Below are positions 42,897 to 52,756 of a stretch of 64,000 nucleotides of DNA, piece by piece. The stretch is from positions 62,001-126,000 of the forward strand of contig DIEU01000033.1 in the NCBI GenBank assembly GCA_002418775.1, written 5' to 3'. The stretch comes from Firmicutes bacterium UBA5766 (lineage in GTDB: Bacteria; Bacillota; Desulfotomaculia; Desulfotomaculales; Nap2-2B). The translations under genes and the position numbers were made by a program. The notes below the pieces were generated by a model. That model ran no database searches. It worked only from the letters and a program-made list of their open reading frames with translations, and had not been told where the DNA came from. The first letter of the stretch is position 1, and the number at the start of each line of letters is the position of its first letter.

Positions 42897-44279
42897 TTAA
42901 CTGTTCTCTAGGTTAATTTTCGCCTGGGAGATGGCCTGCCGTATAGAATCCGGCGCCGGTCCACCCAGCTTACGACGGTTGTCCACACAGCGCTCAATTT
43001 TAATAAATTGGAAAACATCATCTTCGATTAGTTCCGAAAACTCTTTGAGCTGAGCTAGTGTAAGGTCTTCTAAAGATATCTGGTTCTTTATGCAGAAATA
43101 TACTATCTGGCCGGCCAGGCTGTGTGCCTTTCGAAAGGGAACACCTTTAACCGCCAGGTAGTCTGCAAGATCAGTGGCGTTGACAAATCCCCCGTTGGCT
43201 GCGGAGCGCATTCGATCAGATTTGATTTTCATCGTCGACACAAGCGGACAAAAAATCGACAGGCAGTTCTTTATCGTATCCACAGAGTCAAAAATAGCTT
43301 CCTTGTCTTCTTGCAGATCCTTGTTATAAGCCAGGGGAAGCCCTTTTAAAACGGTCAGCAGCGAGAGCAGGTTTCCGAATACACGGCCTGTTTTACCGCG
43401 GATTAATTCAGCCGCATCGGGATTTTTCTTTTGGGGCATCATACTGCTTCCCGTACTGTAGGAGTCGTCAAGTTCAATAAAACCGAATTCTGCGCTCGAC
43501 CACAGGATTAATTCCTCACAAAACCTGCTTAAATTGACCATAATCAGCGCCGCCGCAGAGTTGAATTCGACGGCAAAATCCCTGCTTCCGACAGCGTCAA
43601 GGCTGTTGGCGGCCACTTTTGAAAAGCCCAGCATCCCGGCGACGTAATCCGGATCAATGGGAAGTGTTGTGCCTGCAAGGGCCCCGGCGCCCAGGGGCAG
43701 GATGTCTGTGCGCTTATAGCAGCCCCTCAGTCTTTCCACATCTCTATTTAACATCTCCACATAAGCCAGCACATGGTGGGCCAGTGTTACAGGCTGGGCG
43801 CGCTGCAGGTGTGTGTACCCCGGCATTACAGTTTCAACATGCTTTTCGGCAAGTTCCAGAAGGCAGACTTGAAGCTTTTTTACAAGTTGGATGATATTGC
43901 TTATCTCATCCTTTAAAAACATGCGTATATCCAGAGCCACCTGATCATTCCGGCTCCTTGCGGTGTGCAGCTTCTGGCCTGTTTCGCCAATCCTTTCAAT
44001 AAGCATCTGTTCTATGTTCATGTGGATATCTTCAGCCTCCGGCGAAAAGTCAATGTTGCCGGACTCAATATCCTTCAGAATCCCTTCTAAGCCTCCGGCA
44101 ATCATTTCCGCTTCCTTACCGGTAATTATTCCCTGTTTTCCCAGCATCATGGCATGGGCTATGCTCCCTCTTACATCATATCGGCTGAGGCGAAAATCGA
44201 AAGAAATTGATGAGTGAAAGTCGTCCATCATTGGATCCGTACCTTTCTGGAAACGGCCGCTCCAGAGTTTCTTAGCCAC
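42897..44279 (-). CDS. argH: Argininosuccinate lyase
   Basis: Last step of arginine synthesis. The lyase signature TGSSMMPQKKNPDAAELIRGK is present (written here in part: SSMMPQKKNPD, about 276), with HTARSRNDQVALD and GYTHLQRAQPVTLAHH upstream. About 460 residues from the GTG at 44279, six bases after GGGGGAGAG; the ATG at 44300 in the same frame is upstream of that site. argG is not in the window. Convergent with hfq (24-base gap). Confidence 0.95.
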   Translation of the reverse strand: MAKKLWSGRFQKGTDPMMDDFHSSISFDFRLSRYDVRGSIAHAMMLGKQGIITGKEAEMIAGGLEGILKDIESGNIDFSPEAEDIHMNIEQMLIERIGETGQKLHTARSRNDQVALDIRMFLKDEISNIIQLVKKLQVCLLELAEKHVETVMPGYTHLQRAQPVTLAHHVLAYVEMLNRDVERLRGCYKRTDILPLGAGALAGTTLPIDPDYVAGMLGFSKVAANSLDAVGSRDFAVEFNSAAALIMVNLSRFCEELILWSSAEFGFIELDDSYSTGSSMMPQKKNPDAAELIRGKTGRVFGNLLSLLTVLKGLPLAYNKDLQEDKEAIFDSVDTIKNCLSIFCPLVSTMKIKSDRMRSAANGGFVNATDLADYLAVKGVPFRKAHSLAGQIVYFCIKNQISLEDLTLAQLKEFSELIEDDVFQFIKIERCVDNRRKLGGPAPDSIRQAISQAKINLENS

Positions 44280-44317
44280 TTTTCTCTCCCCCGTAAACAA
44301 ATGACATTCTTAGCCGG

Positions 44318-44344
44318 ATTATAACATGCTTCAGGCGGGAACAA
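44318..44344 (-). promoter_or_regulatory. Probable promoter of argH, extended -10
   Basis: On the minus strand TGTTATAAT (extended -10, TATAAT at 44323-44318) is preceded by TTGTTC at 44344-44339 with a 15-base spacer. Start expected near 44311, about 30 bases before the argH GTG. Confidence 0.5.
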
Positions 44345-44442
44345 AAGTTCAAAGCTCTTCAAAAATTATGAAAGTGCTATTTTTGAAGGAAACTTCATCA
44401 CTAATGTCGAAAAGGAAAAATAACCATCAATGCCTCATAAAA

Positions 44443-44622
44443 ACAAGGGACAGGGGGAAGCATGGGGACGGGAAGCATGGGGACGTTCTTTTTGCTTCCT
44501 TGAGGAAGCATGGGGACGTTCTTTTTGCTTCCTTGTTTGGGAGGAAGCATGGGGACGTTCTTTTTGCTTCCTTGTTTGGGAAAGCAAGGGATGGAACTGA
44601 TAAGGGGACGCACAAGGGGGCC
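44443..44622. repeat. Hairpin-repeat array, GGAAGC/GCTTCC stem type, three full units
   Basis: Three 29-base hairpins at 44471-44499, 44504-44532 and 44543-44571, all identical: GGAAGC, a 17-base loop starting ATGGGGACG, GCTTCC. Truncated left halves precede (44443-44470) and fragments of other types follow (GGAAAGCAAGGGATGG, TAAGGGGACG, CACAAGGGGG). Fills much of the 466-base gap 44301-44766 together with the argH promoter and the 40-base repeat. Confidence 0.9.
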
Positions 44623-44723
44623 AAGACATAATAGAAGAGAACAGAGATGTTGACACCTCTTTGGCGCCTCATGAAAAATGTAATTTTTGTTAACAACCCC
44701 GTTCCCTTATCAATAGACTTGTC

Positions 44724-44763
44724 AATAAGTCAATTTTAATAATAAGTCAAGCCTGACCCCCTA
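44724..44763. repeat. 40-base repeat, copy 2
   Basis: Differs from the copy at 24561-24600 at one position. Ends in CTA that runs into AGGAG, the ribosome-binding site of the next gene. The 100 bases before it (44623-44723) show no clear feature apart from a weak TGTTGACAC / GTTAACAA pair. Confidence 0.9.
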
Positions 44764-44772
44764 GGAGTGGAT

Positions 44773-46140
44773 ATGTTAAAAAAGCTTTTTTTGCTTCTCA
44801 TTTGCATTTTGTTTGTTTGCCCGGCGACAAACGCTTCCAACGGAGTTGTTGTCGAACCGGACACAATCAGAATAGGACTGAGCCAGGGCGTTCAAAAGGT
44901 TGAGTTTTCCGTTTCCGGAAGTTACCAACTCGTAGATTCATCTGCTAACAGCGTTTTGAGCAGCGTGCTTAAAAACGATAGGTGGCAGGTTATCAAAGAG
45001 GACAGCCGGCTTTTGCTTTTTAAAAACGGGAGCAAGGTCAGCAGTATTTACGGACCTCTTCAGCTCCTGGGGAACGAGTTGGAAGTCGGTATCGCCTCCG
45101 GCGGCGGATCCGTAATCAACCAGAGCGGCGAGGAAGAACTGGTCATCCTTGGCGCAGACAACAACTCTATTTCTAAACACAATCTGGCAGGTTCGGAGGT
45201 TTTATCAGCTTCCGGCAGGTCCACCCTCAATAAAACGGAAGGTCAAAACTTGATCAGGATATACAATGGCGAAAGCAGCGCACGCTACCGCGGGGACCTG
45301 GAAATCCGTCCTGATGATCAGGGCTTGACTGTAATAAACGAGCTGCCGTTTGAAGAATACATATACAGCGTATTGCCCTCCGAGATGCCTTCAACATGGC
45401 CTGCTGAAGCGCTGAAAGCCCAGGCAGTCGCTGCCAGAAGCTATTCTCTGGCCCAGTTGAGATCTTACAGCAAATACGGATTTGATCTCTTGGCCAGCCA
45501 GACCAGCCAGGTATACAAGGGCTTCGACTGGGAGAACCCGGCTACAAACAGCGCCGTGCAGGCCACAAGCGGACAGATTATGACTTACCGCAGCCAGGCT
45601 GTTGACGCCGTTTTTCACAGCAGCAGCGGGGGATATACTGAAAACAGCGAAGATGTCTGGTCAAACACAGTCGATTATCTCCGGGCAAGACCCGACCCCG
45701 CAGATCAAAACGATAACCATTACAACTGGTCAGTTACCTACACTCAAGAACAACTAACCAATCTTATCAACAAGGTCGGCTACAAGTTCGGCAGAGTGAG
45801 CGATCTCATAGAAGTTGAGCGGACATCGACAGGCGCGCGTGTAAAAAGAATCTCCTTTGTTGGATTTGATACCGGCGGCAATCCACTAACCGAAGATATC
45901 TATAACTCCAATGCGGTCAGAACGGTGTTAGGCCTCAAAAGCGCCTTGTTTACCCTAAATAAAAAATTTGACGACAGCCAAAATCTCTTGGAAGTGACTA
46001 TTCAGGGGAACGGATGGGGCCATGGCCTTGGTATGTCTCAATACGGCGCCCTGGGGCTGGCCAAACAAGGTTATAACTACCAGGACATCCTGAAATACTA
46101 TTACACGGGGGTTGAGATTTCCGGCAGCTATGGAGGATAA
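44773..46140 (+). CDS. SpoIID/LytB domain protein, secreted
   Basis: Signal peptide at 1-20 (KKLFLLLICILFVCPATNA). A beta-rich N-terminal part is followed by the SpoIID domain: YRGDLEIRPDDQGLTVINELPFEEYIYSVLPSEMPSTWPAEALKAQAVAARSYSLAQ (family hallmark EYLxGVVxxEMP...EALKAQAVAARTY), CTERM stretch VQGNGWGHGLGMSQYGALGLAKQG. SpoIID is a lytic transglycosylase acting with SpoIIP on septal wall; this paralogue may be SpoIID itself or LytB-like. ATG at 44773, five bases after AGGAG. Precedes queA by two bases. Confidence 0.88.
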   Translation: MLKKLFLLLICILFVCPATNASNGVVVEPDTIRIGLSQGVQKVEFSVSGSYQLVDSSANSVLSSVLKNDRWQVIKEDSRLLLFKNGSKVSSIYGPLQLLGNELEVGIASGGGSVINQSGEEELVILGADNNSISKHNLAGSEVLSASGRSTLNKTEGQNLIRIYNGESSARYRGDLEIRPDDQGLTVINELPFEEYIYSVLPSEMPSTWPAEALKAQAVAARSYSLAQLRSYSKYGFDLLASQTSQVYKGFDWENPATNSAVQATSGQIMTYRSQAVDAVFHSSSGGYTENSEDVWSNTVDYLRARPDPADQNDNHYNWSVTYTQEQLTNLINKVGYKFGRVSDLIEVERTSTGARVKRISFVGFDTGGNPLTEDIYNSNAVRTVLGLKSALFTLNKKFDDSQNLLEVTIQGNGWGHGLGMSQYGALGLAKQGYNYQDILKYYYTGVEISGSYGG

Positions 46141-46142
46141 GT

Positions 46143-47168
46143 TTGAAAACAAGCGAATTTGATTATGATTTGCCGGAATTATCTATTGCCCAGGAACCTG
46201 CCCAGCGGCGGGACGCTTCGCGTTTAATGGTTATATATAAAGATAAACCTGATGTCGAGCACAGGCTGTTCAAGGATCTGCCTGATTACCTTAACGATGG
46301 GGACGTTTTGGTCATCAACGAAACAAAAGTCATCCCGGCAAGGCTAACCGGTAAAAAGATTTCAGGCGGCGCAAATATCGAAATACTCCTGCTCAAGCCC
46401 CTCGACGCATGCAGTTGGGAAGTTCTGGTCCGTCCCGGAAGAAGAGTAAAAATTAACGATCAGCTAATTTTCGGCGACGGACTGTTCAGCGGGAGAATTA
46501 CCGGTTATACTGATTCCGGCGGACGGGTTATAGAGTTCTCTTGTGAAGGCAACTTCGAGGATCTCATTCAGAACGCCGGTACAATGCCCCTGCCGCCATA
46601 TATAAAAAAATACACAGGTGATCCGCAGCGTTATCAGACCATATATGCCCGGCAGAAGGGGTCGGTTGCTGCCCCTACGGCCGGGCTGCATTTTACCGGG
46701 GAACTGCTGGAGAAAGTACAAAAAAAAGGCGTGGTTTTAAAGAAAATCATACTGCACATCGGCCTGGGGACTTTCCGCCCTGTGTCCGCCGAAGATATAT
46801 CAATGCACCATATGCACTCTGAGTATTTCGAGGTCAGCCCCGACACTGCCCATTCCATAAACCTGGCCAGGCAAAAAGGGGGCCGGGTGATTGCCGTGGG
46901 AACTACAACTGTCCGCTGCTTAGAAACCGCAGCCTGTGAAGACGGCAGCCTTTCCGCAACAAGCGGATGGACTGATTTATTTATCTATCCCGGTTATCGT
47001 TTTAAAGTGATCGACTCAATGGTTACAAATTTTCACCTGCCCCGTTCGACTCTCTTAATGATGGTCAGCGCTCTTGCAGGCAGCGGTAAAATCATTTCCG
47101 CATACAGGTTAGCAGTAGGGGAGAAGTACCGCTTTTTCAGCTTCGGCGACGCCATGCTTATTTTATAA
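46143..47168 (+). CDS. queA: S-adenosylmethionine:tRNA ribosyltransferase-isomerase
   Basis: Makes epoxyqueuosine in tRNA. The opening FDYDLPELSIAQEPAQRRDASRLMV, VLVINETKVIPARLTG, SVAAPTAGLHFTGELLEK, ILHIGLGTFRPV and DSMVTNFHLPRSTLLMMVSALAG are all hallmarks. 341 residues. TTG start with GGAGG overlapping the end of the SpoIID-like gene. Together with tgt it forms the queuosine pair; a 345-base repeat-filled gap separates them. Confidence 0.96.
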   Translation: MKTSEFDYDLPELSIAQEPAQRRDASRLMVIYKDKPDVEHRLFKDLPDYLNDGDVLVINETKVIPARLTGKKISGGANIEILLLKPLDACSWEVLVRPGRRVKINDQLIFGDGLFSGRITGYTDSGGRVIEFSCEGNFEDLIQNAGTMPLPPYIKKYTGDPQRYQTIYARQKGSVAAPTAGLHFTGELLEKVQKKGVVLKKIILHIGLGTFRPVSAEDISMHHMHSEYFEVSPDTAHSINLARQKGGRVIAVGTTTVRCLETAACEDGSLSATSGWTDLFIYPGYRFKVIDSMVTNFHLPRSTLLMMVSALAGSGKIISAYRLAVGEKYRFFSFGDAMLIL

Positions 47169-47183
47169 TTGGGCATCAGCGCA

Positions 47184-47247
47184 AACACAGGGGGACTGTT
47201 TTGTGTGTCAATTAGACACAGAGAGACGGTTCTTGTGTGTCAATCAG
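47184..47247. repeat. Hairpin repeats, ACACA and GACACA stem types
   Basis: ACACAGGGGGACTG...TGTGT (47185-47209) and GACACAGAGAGACGG...TGTGTC (47215-47241) are two adjacent units. In the second the core has drifted from GGGGACG to GAGAGACG while the stem is kept. Confidence 0.75.
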
Positions 47248-47334
47248 CGGGGGTTCCTGAAAAAGGAAGGATATCTATTATTAATACTGTCAAAAAGGGA
47301 AACGCCGGCTAAAGAAGAAACTAAAGGAGGAGGA

Positions 47335-47385
47335 GAAGAAGAAGAAGAAGAAGAAGAAGAAGAAGAAGAAGAAGAAGAAGAAGAA
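47335..47385. repeat. (GAA)17 trinucleotide microsatellite
   Basis: Seventeen uninterrupted GAA units preceded by three GGA-like units. Sits in the queA-tgt gap between hairpin-repeat pieces (a further piece, GAATCGTCCCCCTGTGTTTCC, is at 47394-47414). Read in one frame it gives a run of Glu, but that frame starts and ends in repeat sequence and is not a credible gene. Confidence 0.95.
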
Positions 47386-47513
47386 GACACGCGAGAATCG
47401 TCCCCCTGTGTTTCCTGTGTTTTTTTATTCTTGTGTTTTTTGTGTTTCGTAGGTAGTTGACCTCCCTGAGAACAAGTTAATTCTTAAAAGTAGGACAGGC
47501 TGGGTTTTAGTAA

Positions 47514-48632
<1,119 letters not shown>

Positions 48633-48707
48633 ATTTTCACATTCTGGAAAAGGGTTTTATCTTCATCGAAACGAATAGATTAACCATTTGGAAAGGAGGA
48701 GATACTT

Positions 48708-48992
48708 ATGGACCGGCAGTTAGTAACGGTTTTGTACATGGTTGTCCTTTTTGCTGCTCTGTATTTTTTAATGATCAGGCCGCAGCAGCAGCGACAGAAG
48801 AAGCTTCAGCAGTTAATCGCTGATTTAAAGGTCAACGATCTCATTACCACAGCGGGCGGTATTTATGGTACCATTGTAAAAGTAAAAGAAGATACATTTA
48901 TTATCCGGGTAGCAGATAATGTCCGCTTCGAAATTCTCAAATCCTCTGTGATACAAAAGAGAACACAGGATGAGGAAGAAGAAGTGGAGTAA
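48708..48992 (+). CDS. yajC: Preprotein translocase subunit YajC
   Basis: 94 residues: one transmembrane helix (TVLYMVVLFAALYFLMI, about 5-21) followed by RPQQQRQKKLQQLIADLKVNDLITTAGGIYGTIVKV, the standard YajC body, and an acidic tail. Associates with SecDF at the translocon. AAAGGAGGAGA before the ATG. Confidence 0.95.
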   Translation: MDRQLVTVLYMVVLFAALYFLMIRPQQQRQKKLQQLIADLKVNDLITTAGGIYGTIVKVKEDTFIIRVADNVRFEILKSSVIQKRTQDEEEEVE

Positions 48993-49021
48993 ACCGCTCT
49001 CAACCGTGGGAGGCGTAATCT

Positions 49022-49681
49022 TTGATCAGACTCGACGACATTAAAAATAATCCCATAGTTGACAGTTTTGCCAGAAAGGGAAACGAGTACCTCGGCATAC
49101 TTGGTTATACGGAACACAGTTACAGGCACATCAATCTGGTCAGCACCATCGCTTATAATATACTAAAAGAGTTGGATTACCCCGAAAGAACTGCCGAACT
49201 GGCTTCTATAGCCGGTTACATGCATGATCTCGGGAATATCATGAACCGCAATGAACATGGTCTTTCAGGGGCTGCCCTATGTTTTAATATTTTAATAAAT
49301 ATGGGAATGCACCCTGATGAGGTCGCCACAGTTATTTCCGCTATAGCCAACCATGAGGAAGAACACGGCCAGCCGATAAACGATGTGGCTGCCGCCCTGA
49401 TTATGGCGGACAAGTCCGACGTTCACCGTTCCCGTGTAAGAAACCCTGATTTTGCGACTTTTGACATCCATGACAGGGTTAATTACGCGGTTGAATACGC
49501 CTTCCTCAGGATAAACAAAAAAGACCGCATCATTACCATGGACCTTACCATCGATAACAGCATCTGTTCCATAATGGAGTACTTCGAAATCTTTTTAAGC
49601 CGGATGATGCTGTGCAGAAGGGCGGCAACCTTTTTAAAATGCAACTTCGAACTGATCACAAACGGTTCCAAGTTACTTTAA
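49022..49681 (+). CDS. HD-domain phosphohydrolase family protein
   Basis: 219 residues. HINLVSTIAYNILKEL, IAGYMHDLGNIMNRNEHGLSGA (HD metal pair at about 68-69), IANHEEEHG and MADKSDVHRSRVR fit the HD superfamily, acting on nucleotides or phosphoesters. Substrate unknown. It lies between yajC and secD and may be co-transcribed with them, a position where Clostridia often carry such a protein. TTG start after GGGAGGCG. Confidence 0.85.
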   Translation: MIRLDDIKNNPIVDSFARKGNEYLGILGYTEHSYRHINLVSTIAYNILKELDYPERTAELASIAGYMHDLGNIMNRNEHGLSGAALCFNILINMGMHPDEVATVISAIANHEEEHGQPINDVAAALIMADKSDVHRSRVRNPDFATFDIHDRVNYAVEYAFLRINKKDRIITMDLTIDNSICSIMEYFEIFLSRMMLCRRAATFLKCNFELITNGSKLL

Positions 49682-49729
49682 AATAAATGTATTCCGAAAC
49701 ACTGAAGAAGAGAGGAGCACACGGTCGCA

Positions 49730-50983
49730 ATGAAACTCAAGACGAATAGAATCATCCAGATTGTCTGCATTATAGCGGCGATAGTAATTGTTACTGTAGC
49801 CGCTTTTGTACCCGCTTTTAAGCAAAATGAATTATTAAACAAATTTTTTCCTTTAGTTAATAAAATTAACCTTGGGCTGGACCTGCGCGGCGGAGTCCAT
49901 GTCGTTCTGGAAGCCCAGGATACTGACGAAGCAAAAGTAACTCCGGAGAAAATGAAACAACTGATTGCCGTAATTGAACGCAGGGTAAACCAGTTCGGTG
50001 TATCCGAACCGGTTATCCAGCAGCAGGGAACAAAGCGCCTGATAATTGAACTGGCAGGAATCCAAAACGCCAGGGAGGCTTTGCGCACCATAGTAAAAGT
50101 GGCCCACCTGGAGTTCAAGACTGATGACGGCAAGACTGTTTTAACCGGGGCAGATCTCAAAGACGCCCTGGAAGCACAAGGAGCGGACTCCCAAAACATT
50201 GTTGTAAATCTCACCTTCACGCCGGTAGGAGCGCGCAAATTTGCCGAAATAACCGCTGCTAACGTCGGTAAAAATATAGGTATTTACCTTGACGGTGAAC
50301 TCCTGCAAAACCCTGTGGTAAAGGAAGCCATCCCTTCAGGCAAAGCGCAGATAGAAGGATATGATTCACTTGAACAGGCCCATAACATAGCCATCCTCCT
50401 TCGTTCCGGCGCACTTCCTGTAAAAGTCTCCGTTGAAGAGGAACGTTCAGTCGGACCATCCCTGGGAGCTGATTCCCTCAACAAGTCCATGCATGCCGGA
50501 ATAGTCGGTATTGTAGCTATACTTATTTTTATGCTTATGTATTACAGAGTTCCGGGCCTGATTGCAAACTTTGCGCTCCTTATTTATTCACTGATTGTTT
50601 TAATCATCTTTGTATCAATGAACGTAACCATGACACTTCCCGGAATTGCGGCCTTTCTCCTGTCGCTCGGCATAGCCGTAGACGCCAATGTGATTATCTT
50701 TGAAAGGCTTAAAGAGGAACTCCGGACAGGCAAGAGCCTGCGTTCAGCAATTGACACAGGATTTAAAAGAGGATTTACTGCGGTATTTGACGCCAACGCA
50801 ACCACTATTGTGGCCGCCATAGTGCTTTATTTCTTCGGTACAGGCCCCATACGCGGATTTGCGGTAACCCTTGTAATAGGTATAATTGCCAGTATGTTCA
50901 CGGCACTCACCATGACCAGGTGGTTCCTGCATATTGTCGCTGACAGCGGAATAGTGAAGAACACAAAACTTTACGGAGCATAG
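49730..50983 (+). CDS. secD: Protein translocase subunit SecD
   Basis: Proton-driven partner of SecYEG. An N-terminal helix (about 8-28) is followed by NLGLDLRGGVHVVLEAQD (D1 motif), the periplasmic domain with IERRVNQFGVSEPVIQQQG, and five C-terminal helices including SLGADSLNKSMHAGIVGI, GIAVDANVIIFERLKEEL and FDANATTIVAAIVLYFFGTGPIRGFAVTL. 417 residues, the short Firmicute form. secF follows after 12 bases as a separate gene. Confidence 0.96.
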   Translation: MKLKTNRIIQIVCIIAAIVIVTVAAFVPAFKQNELLNKFFPLVNKINLGLDLRGGVHVVLEAQDTDEAKVTPEKMKQLIAVIERRVNQFGVSEPVIQQQGTKRLIIELAGIQNAREALRTIVKVAHLEFKTDDGKTVLTGADLKDALEAQGADSQNIVVNLTFTPVGARKFAEITAANVGKNIGIYLDGELLQNPVVKEAIPSGKAQIEGYDSLEQAHNIAILLRSGALPVKVSVEEERSVGPSLGADSLNKSMHAGIVGIVAILIFMLMYYRVPGLIANFALLIYSLIVLIIFVSMNVTMTLPGIAAFLLSLGIAVDANVIIFERLKEELRTGKSLRSAIDTGFKRGFTAVFDANATTIVAAIVLYFFGTGPIRGFAVTLVIGIIASMFTALTMTRWFLHIVADSGIVKNTKLYGA

Positions 50984-50995
50984 GAGGTCAAAAAT

Positions 50996-51859
50996 ATGTC
51001 CCTGCACTTTATCAAACTGAGAAAATATTGGTATATCATATCTTTGGTAATCATCCTGCCGGGTTTGATCTCTCTTGCAGTTCAGGGTTTGAACAAGGGC
51101 ATTGACTTCACCGGCGGCAATATTATCGAGATCAGCTATGATAAACCGGTTGCTGTAGAAACAATCAGAAATACCATATCCTCCCTGAAGATTAAAGGCA
51201 GTCATGCCGTTCAAAAAATCGGTGAAACCGGCTATCTGATCCGGACTCCCCATCTGACACAGGACCAAAACGACGATCTCCTGGGAGCGCTCGGTAAGCT
51301 GGGCAAGTCAACAATACTCCGCAACGAATCAGTTGGAGCCATAATCGGGCGCGAGCTGACCCAAAAAGCGCTGATTGCCTTATTAATAGCTGCAGTCCTG
51401 ATGATAATTTACATTACAGTCCGTTTCGAATTCAAGCAGGGATTAGCGGCAATTATCGCCCTGCTGCACGACGTCCTCGTAGTTACCGGTATTTTCTCTC
51501 TTTTCAGGATCGAAATAGACAGTGCGTTTGTAGCCGCTATCCTGACAATTATCGGTTATTCAATAAATGACACAATTATCATCTTTGACCGGATCAGGGA
51601 AAATATGCTGCGCCGCCAGAAGGGAGAAAGCATTGAGGATGTAGTCAACAGAAGCATCTGGCAGACGTTGGCGAGATCAATCAACACCGTACTCACAGTC
51701 GTCTTTGTCCTTGTCGCCATGTACTTCCTGGGCGGCAGCACGATTAAGACCTTTGTGCTGGCTATGTTGATCGGCGTGGTTAGCGGCGCATATTCTTCTA
51801 TCTGCAACGCAAGTCCTTTATGGGTGGATCTTAAACGGCTGGAAAAAAAGAGCCATTAA
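50996..51859 (+). CDS. secF: Protein translocase subunit SecF
   Basis: 287 residues with six membrane helices. KGIDFTGGNIIEISY (SecF D1 motif), SVGAIIGRELTQKALIALLIAAVLMIIY, TIIGYSINDTIIIFDRIREN and RSINTVLTVVFVLVAMYFLGGSTIKTF. Complete, ATG with AGGAGGTC. Works with SecD to pull substrates out and keep the translocon cycling. Confidence 0.96.
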   Translation: MSLHFIKLRKYWYIISLVIILPGLISLAVQGLNKGIDFTGGNIIEISYDKPVAVETIRNTISSLKIKGSHAVQKIGETGYLIRTPHLTQDQNDDLLGALGKLGKSTILRNESVGAIIGRELTQKALIALLIAAVLMIIYITVRFEFKQGLAAIIALLHDVLVVTGIFSLFRIEIDSAFVAAILTIIGYSINDTIIIFDRIRENMLRRQKGESIEDVVNRSIWQTLARSINTVLTVVFVLVAMYFLGGSTIKTFVLAMLIGVVSGAYSSICNASPLWVDLKRLEKKSH

Positions 51860-51915
51860 GAAAATTCATCATTTGCAGATTTTCGGGGTAGCCTATATAA
51901 CACAGGTGAGGGTTA

Positions 51916-52224
51916 ATGCCGGAGATCGAGAGTGACGAAAAAAGTTTGTTGATATCCCTTCGGGGAAAGTTAGCCGAGCTTGCCGTTAATATTGAAAAAA
52001 TGAAACTGGCCGAGTACGTCGAGCTGTTGAACAGACCCTTACGGCTGATGTATATCAACTTCATCGCCGGCTTGGCCAGGGGCATCGGAATAGCTGTGGG
52101 ATTTACTGTCCTGGGCGCGATAGTCGTAATATTTCTAAGGCGTCTGGTAGCGCTGAACCTGCCGTTAATTGGAAATTTCATCGCCGAAATAGTATACACG
52201 GTGCAGAGCCAGCTTAAACCTTAA
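51916..52224 (+). CDS. DUF5665 domain membrane protein
   Basis: 102 residues: a charged N-terminal half with a short amphipathic helix (LAVNIEKMKLAEYVELLNRPLRLMYINFIAGLARGIGIAVG) and one hydrophobic segment (VGFTVLGAIVVIFLRRLVAL). This matches the small Firmicute proteins of DUF5665, found in spore formers and of unknown role. Located between secF and the TraR/DksA-type gene. Confidence 0.75.
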   Translation: MPEIESDEKSLLISLRGKLAELAVNIEKMKLAEYVELLNRPLRLMYINFIAGLARGIGIAVGFTVLGAIVVIFLRRLVALNLPLIGNFIAEIVYTVQSQLKP

Positions 52225-52258
52225 AACACCTCCCTAAAGGAAAACAAAAGGAAAATAA

Positions 52259-52756
52259 ATGGAACATAAAAAACTGCAATTTTTTAAAAGGCTTTTAGAA
52301 GATGAAAGAGATAAATTATCAGGCAGAATAAGATTTATCAATGAAAACGGACTCGCCATGTCGATGAAAGAATCAACAGGCGAGTTATCCATGTACGACA
52401 ACAATTCGGGTGATCTGGGATCGGAATTATTCGAACGCAGCAAAGATTTTGCCCTGCGGGAAGACGCCGTTCTTGTAATCAAGGCTATTGACGGAGCACT
52501 GGACAAAATAAAGGACGGCACTTACGGCAAATGTGATATTTGCGGGAAGGCCATCCCCCTGGAGCGATTGGAAGCTGTGCCGTATACTGCCGTCTGCTTT
52601 GATTGCCGCGTTCTGGTTGAACAGGCGCCCAACCTTTCAGTCCGTCCTGTCGAAGAAGAGGTCATTGACGACATTTACCGTCAGGGCCACCGTAAAGACA
52701 TCGAGAGCGCAGGTTACAGCATGGAAGACACCTGGGAGGACCTGAGCAGGTACTAG
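52259..52756 (+). CDS. TraR/DksA-type C4 zinc-finger protein (YteA-like)
   Basis: 165 residues. A coiled-coil N-terminal part (KLQFFKRLLEDERDKLSGRIRFI) is followed by a four-cysteine zinc finger, CDICGKAIPLERLEAVPYTAVCFDCR (CxxC...CxxC, about 95-118). Similar to the YteA family of Bacillus spore formers rather than true DksA. Role unknown, possibly binding RNA polymerase. The stop codon shares three of its bases with that of the opposing protease gene (CTAG). Confidence 0.85.
   Translation: MEHKKLQFFKRLLEDERDKLSGRIRFINENGLAMSMKESTGELSMYDNNSGDLGSELFERSKDFALREDAVLVIKAIDGALDKIKDGTYGKCDICGKAIPLERLEAVPYTAVCFDCRVLVEQAPNLSVRPVEEEVIDDIYRQGHRKDIESAGYSMEDTWEDLSRY

Noticed and set aside
44443..44622. 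CRISPR-like appearance of the tandem units
   Set aside because: Units are palindromic hairpins with very short, non-unique spacers, and there are no cas genes.
47203..47460. Open frame with a run of 18 glutamates
   Set aside because: It consists of hairpin-repeat fragments plus the (GAA)17 microsatellite, has no ribosome site and no family similarity.
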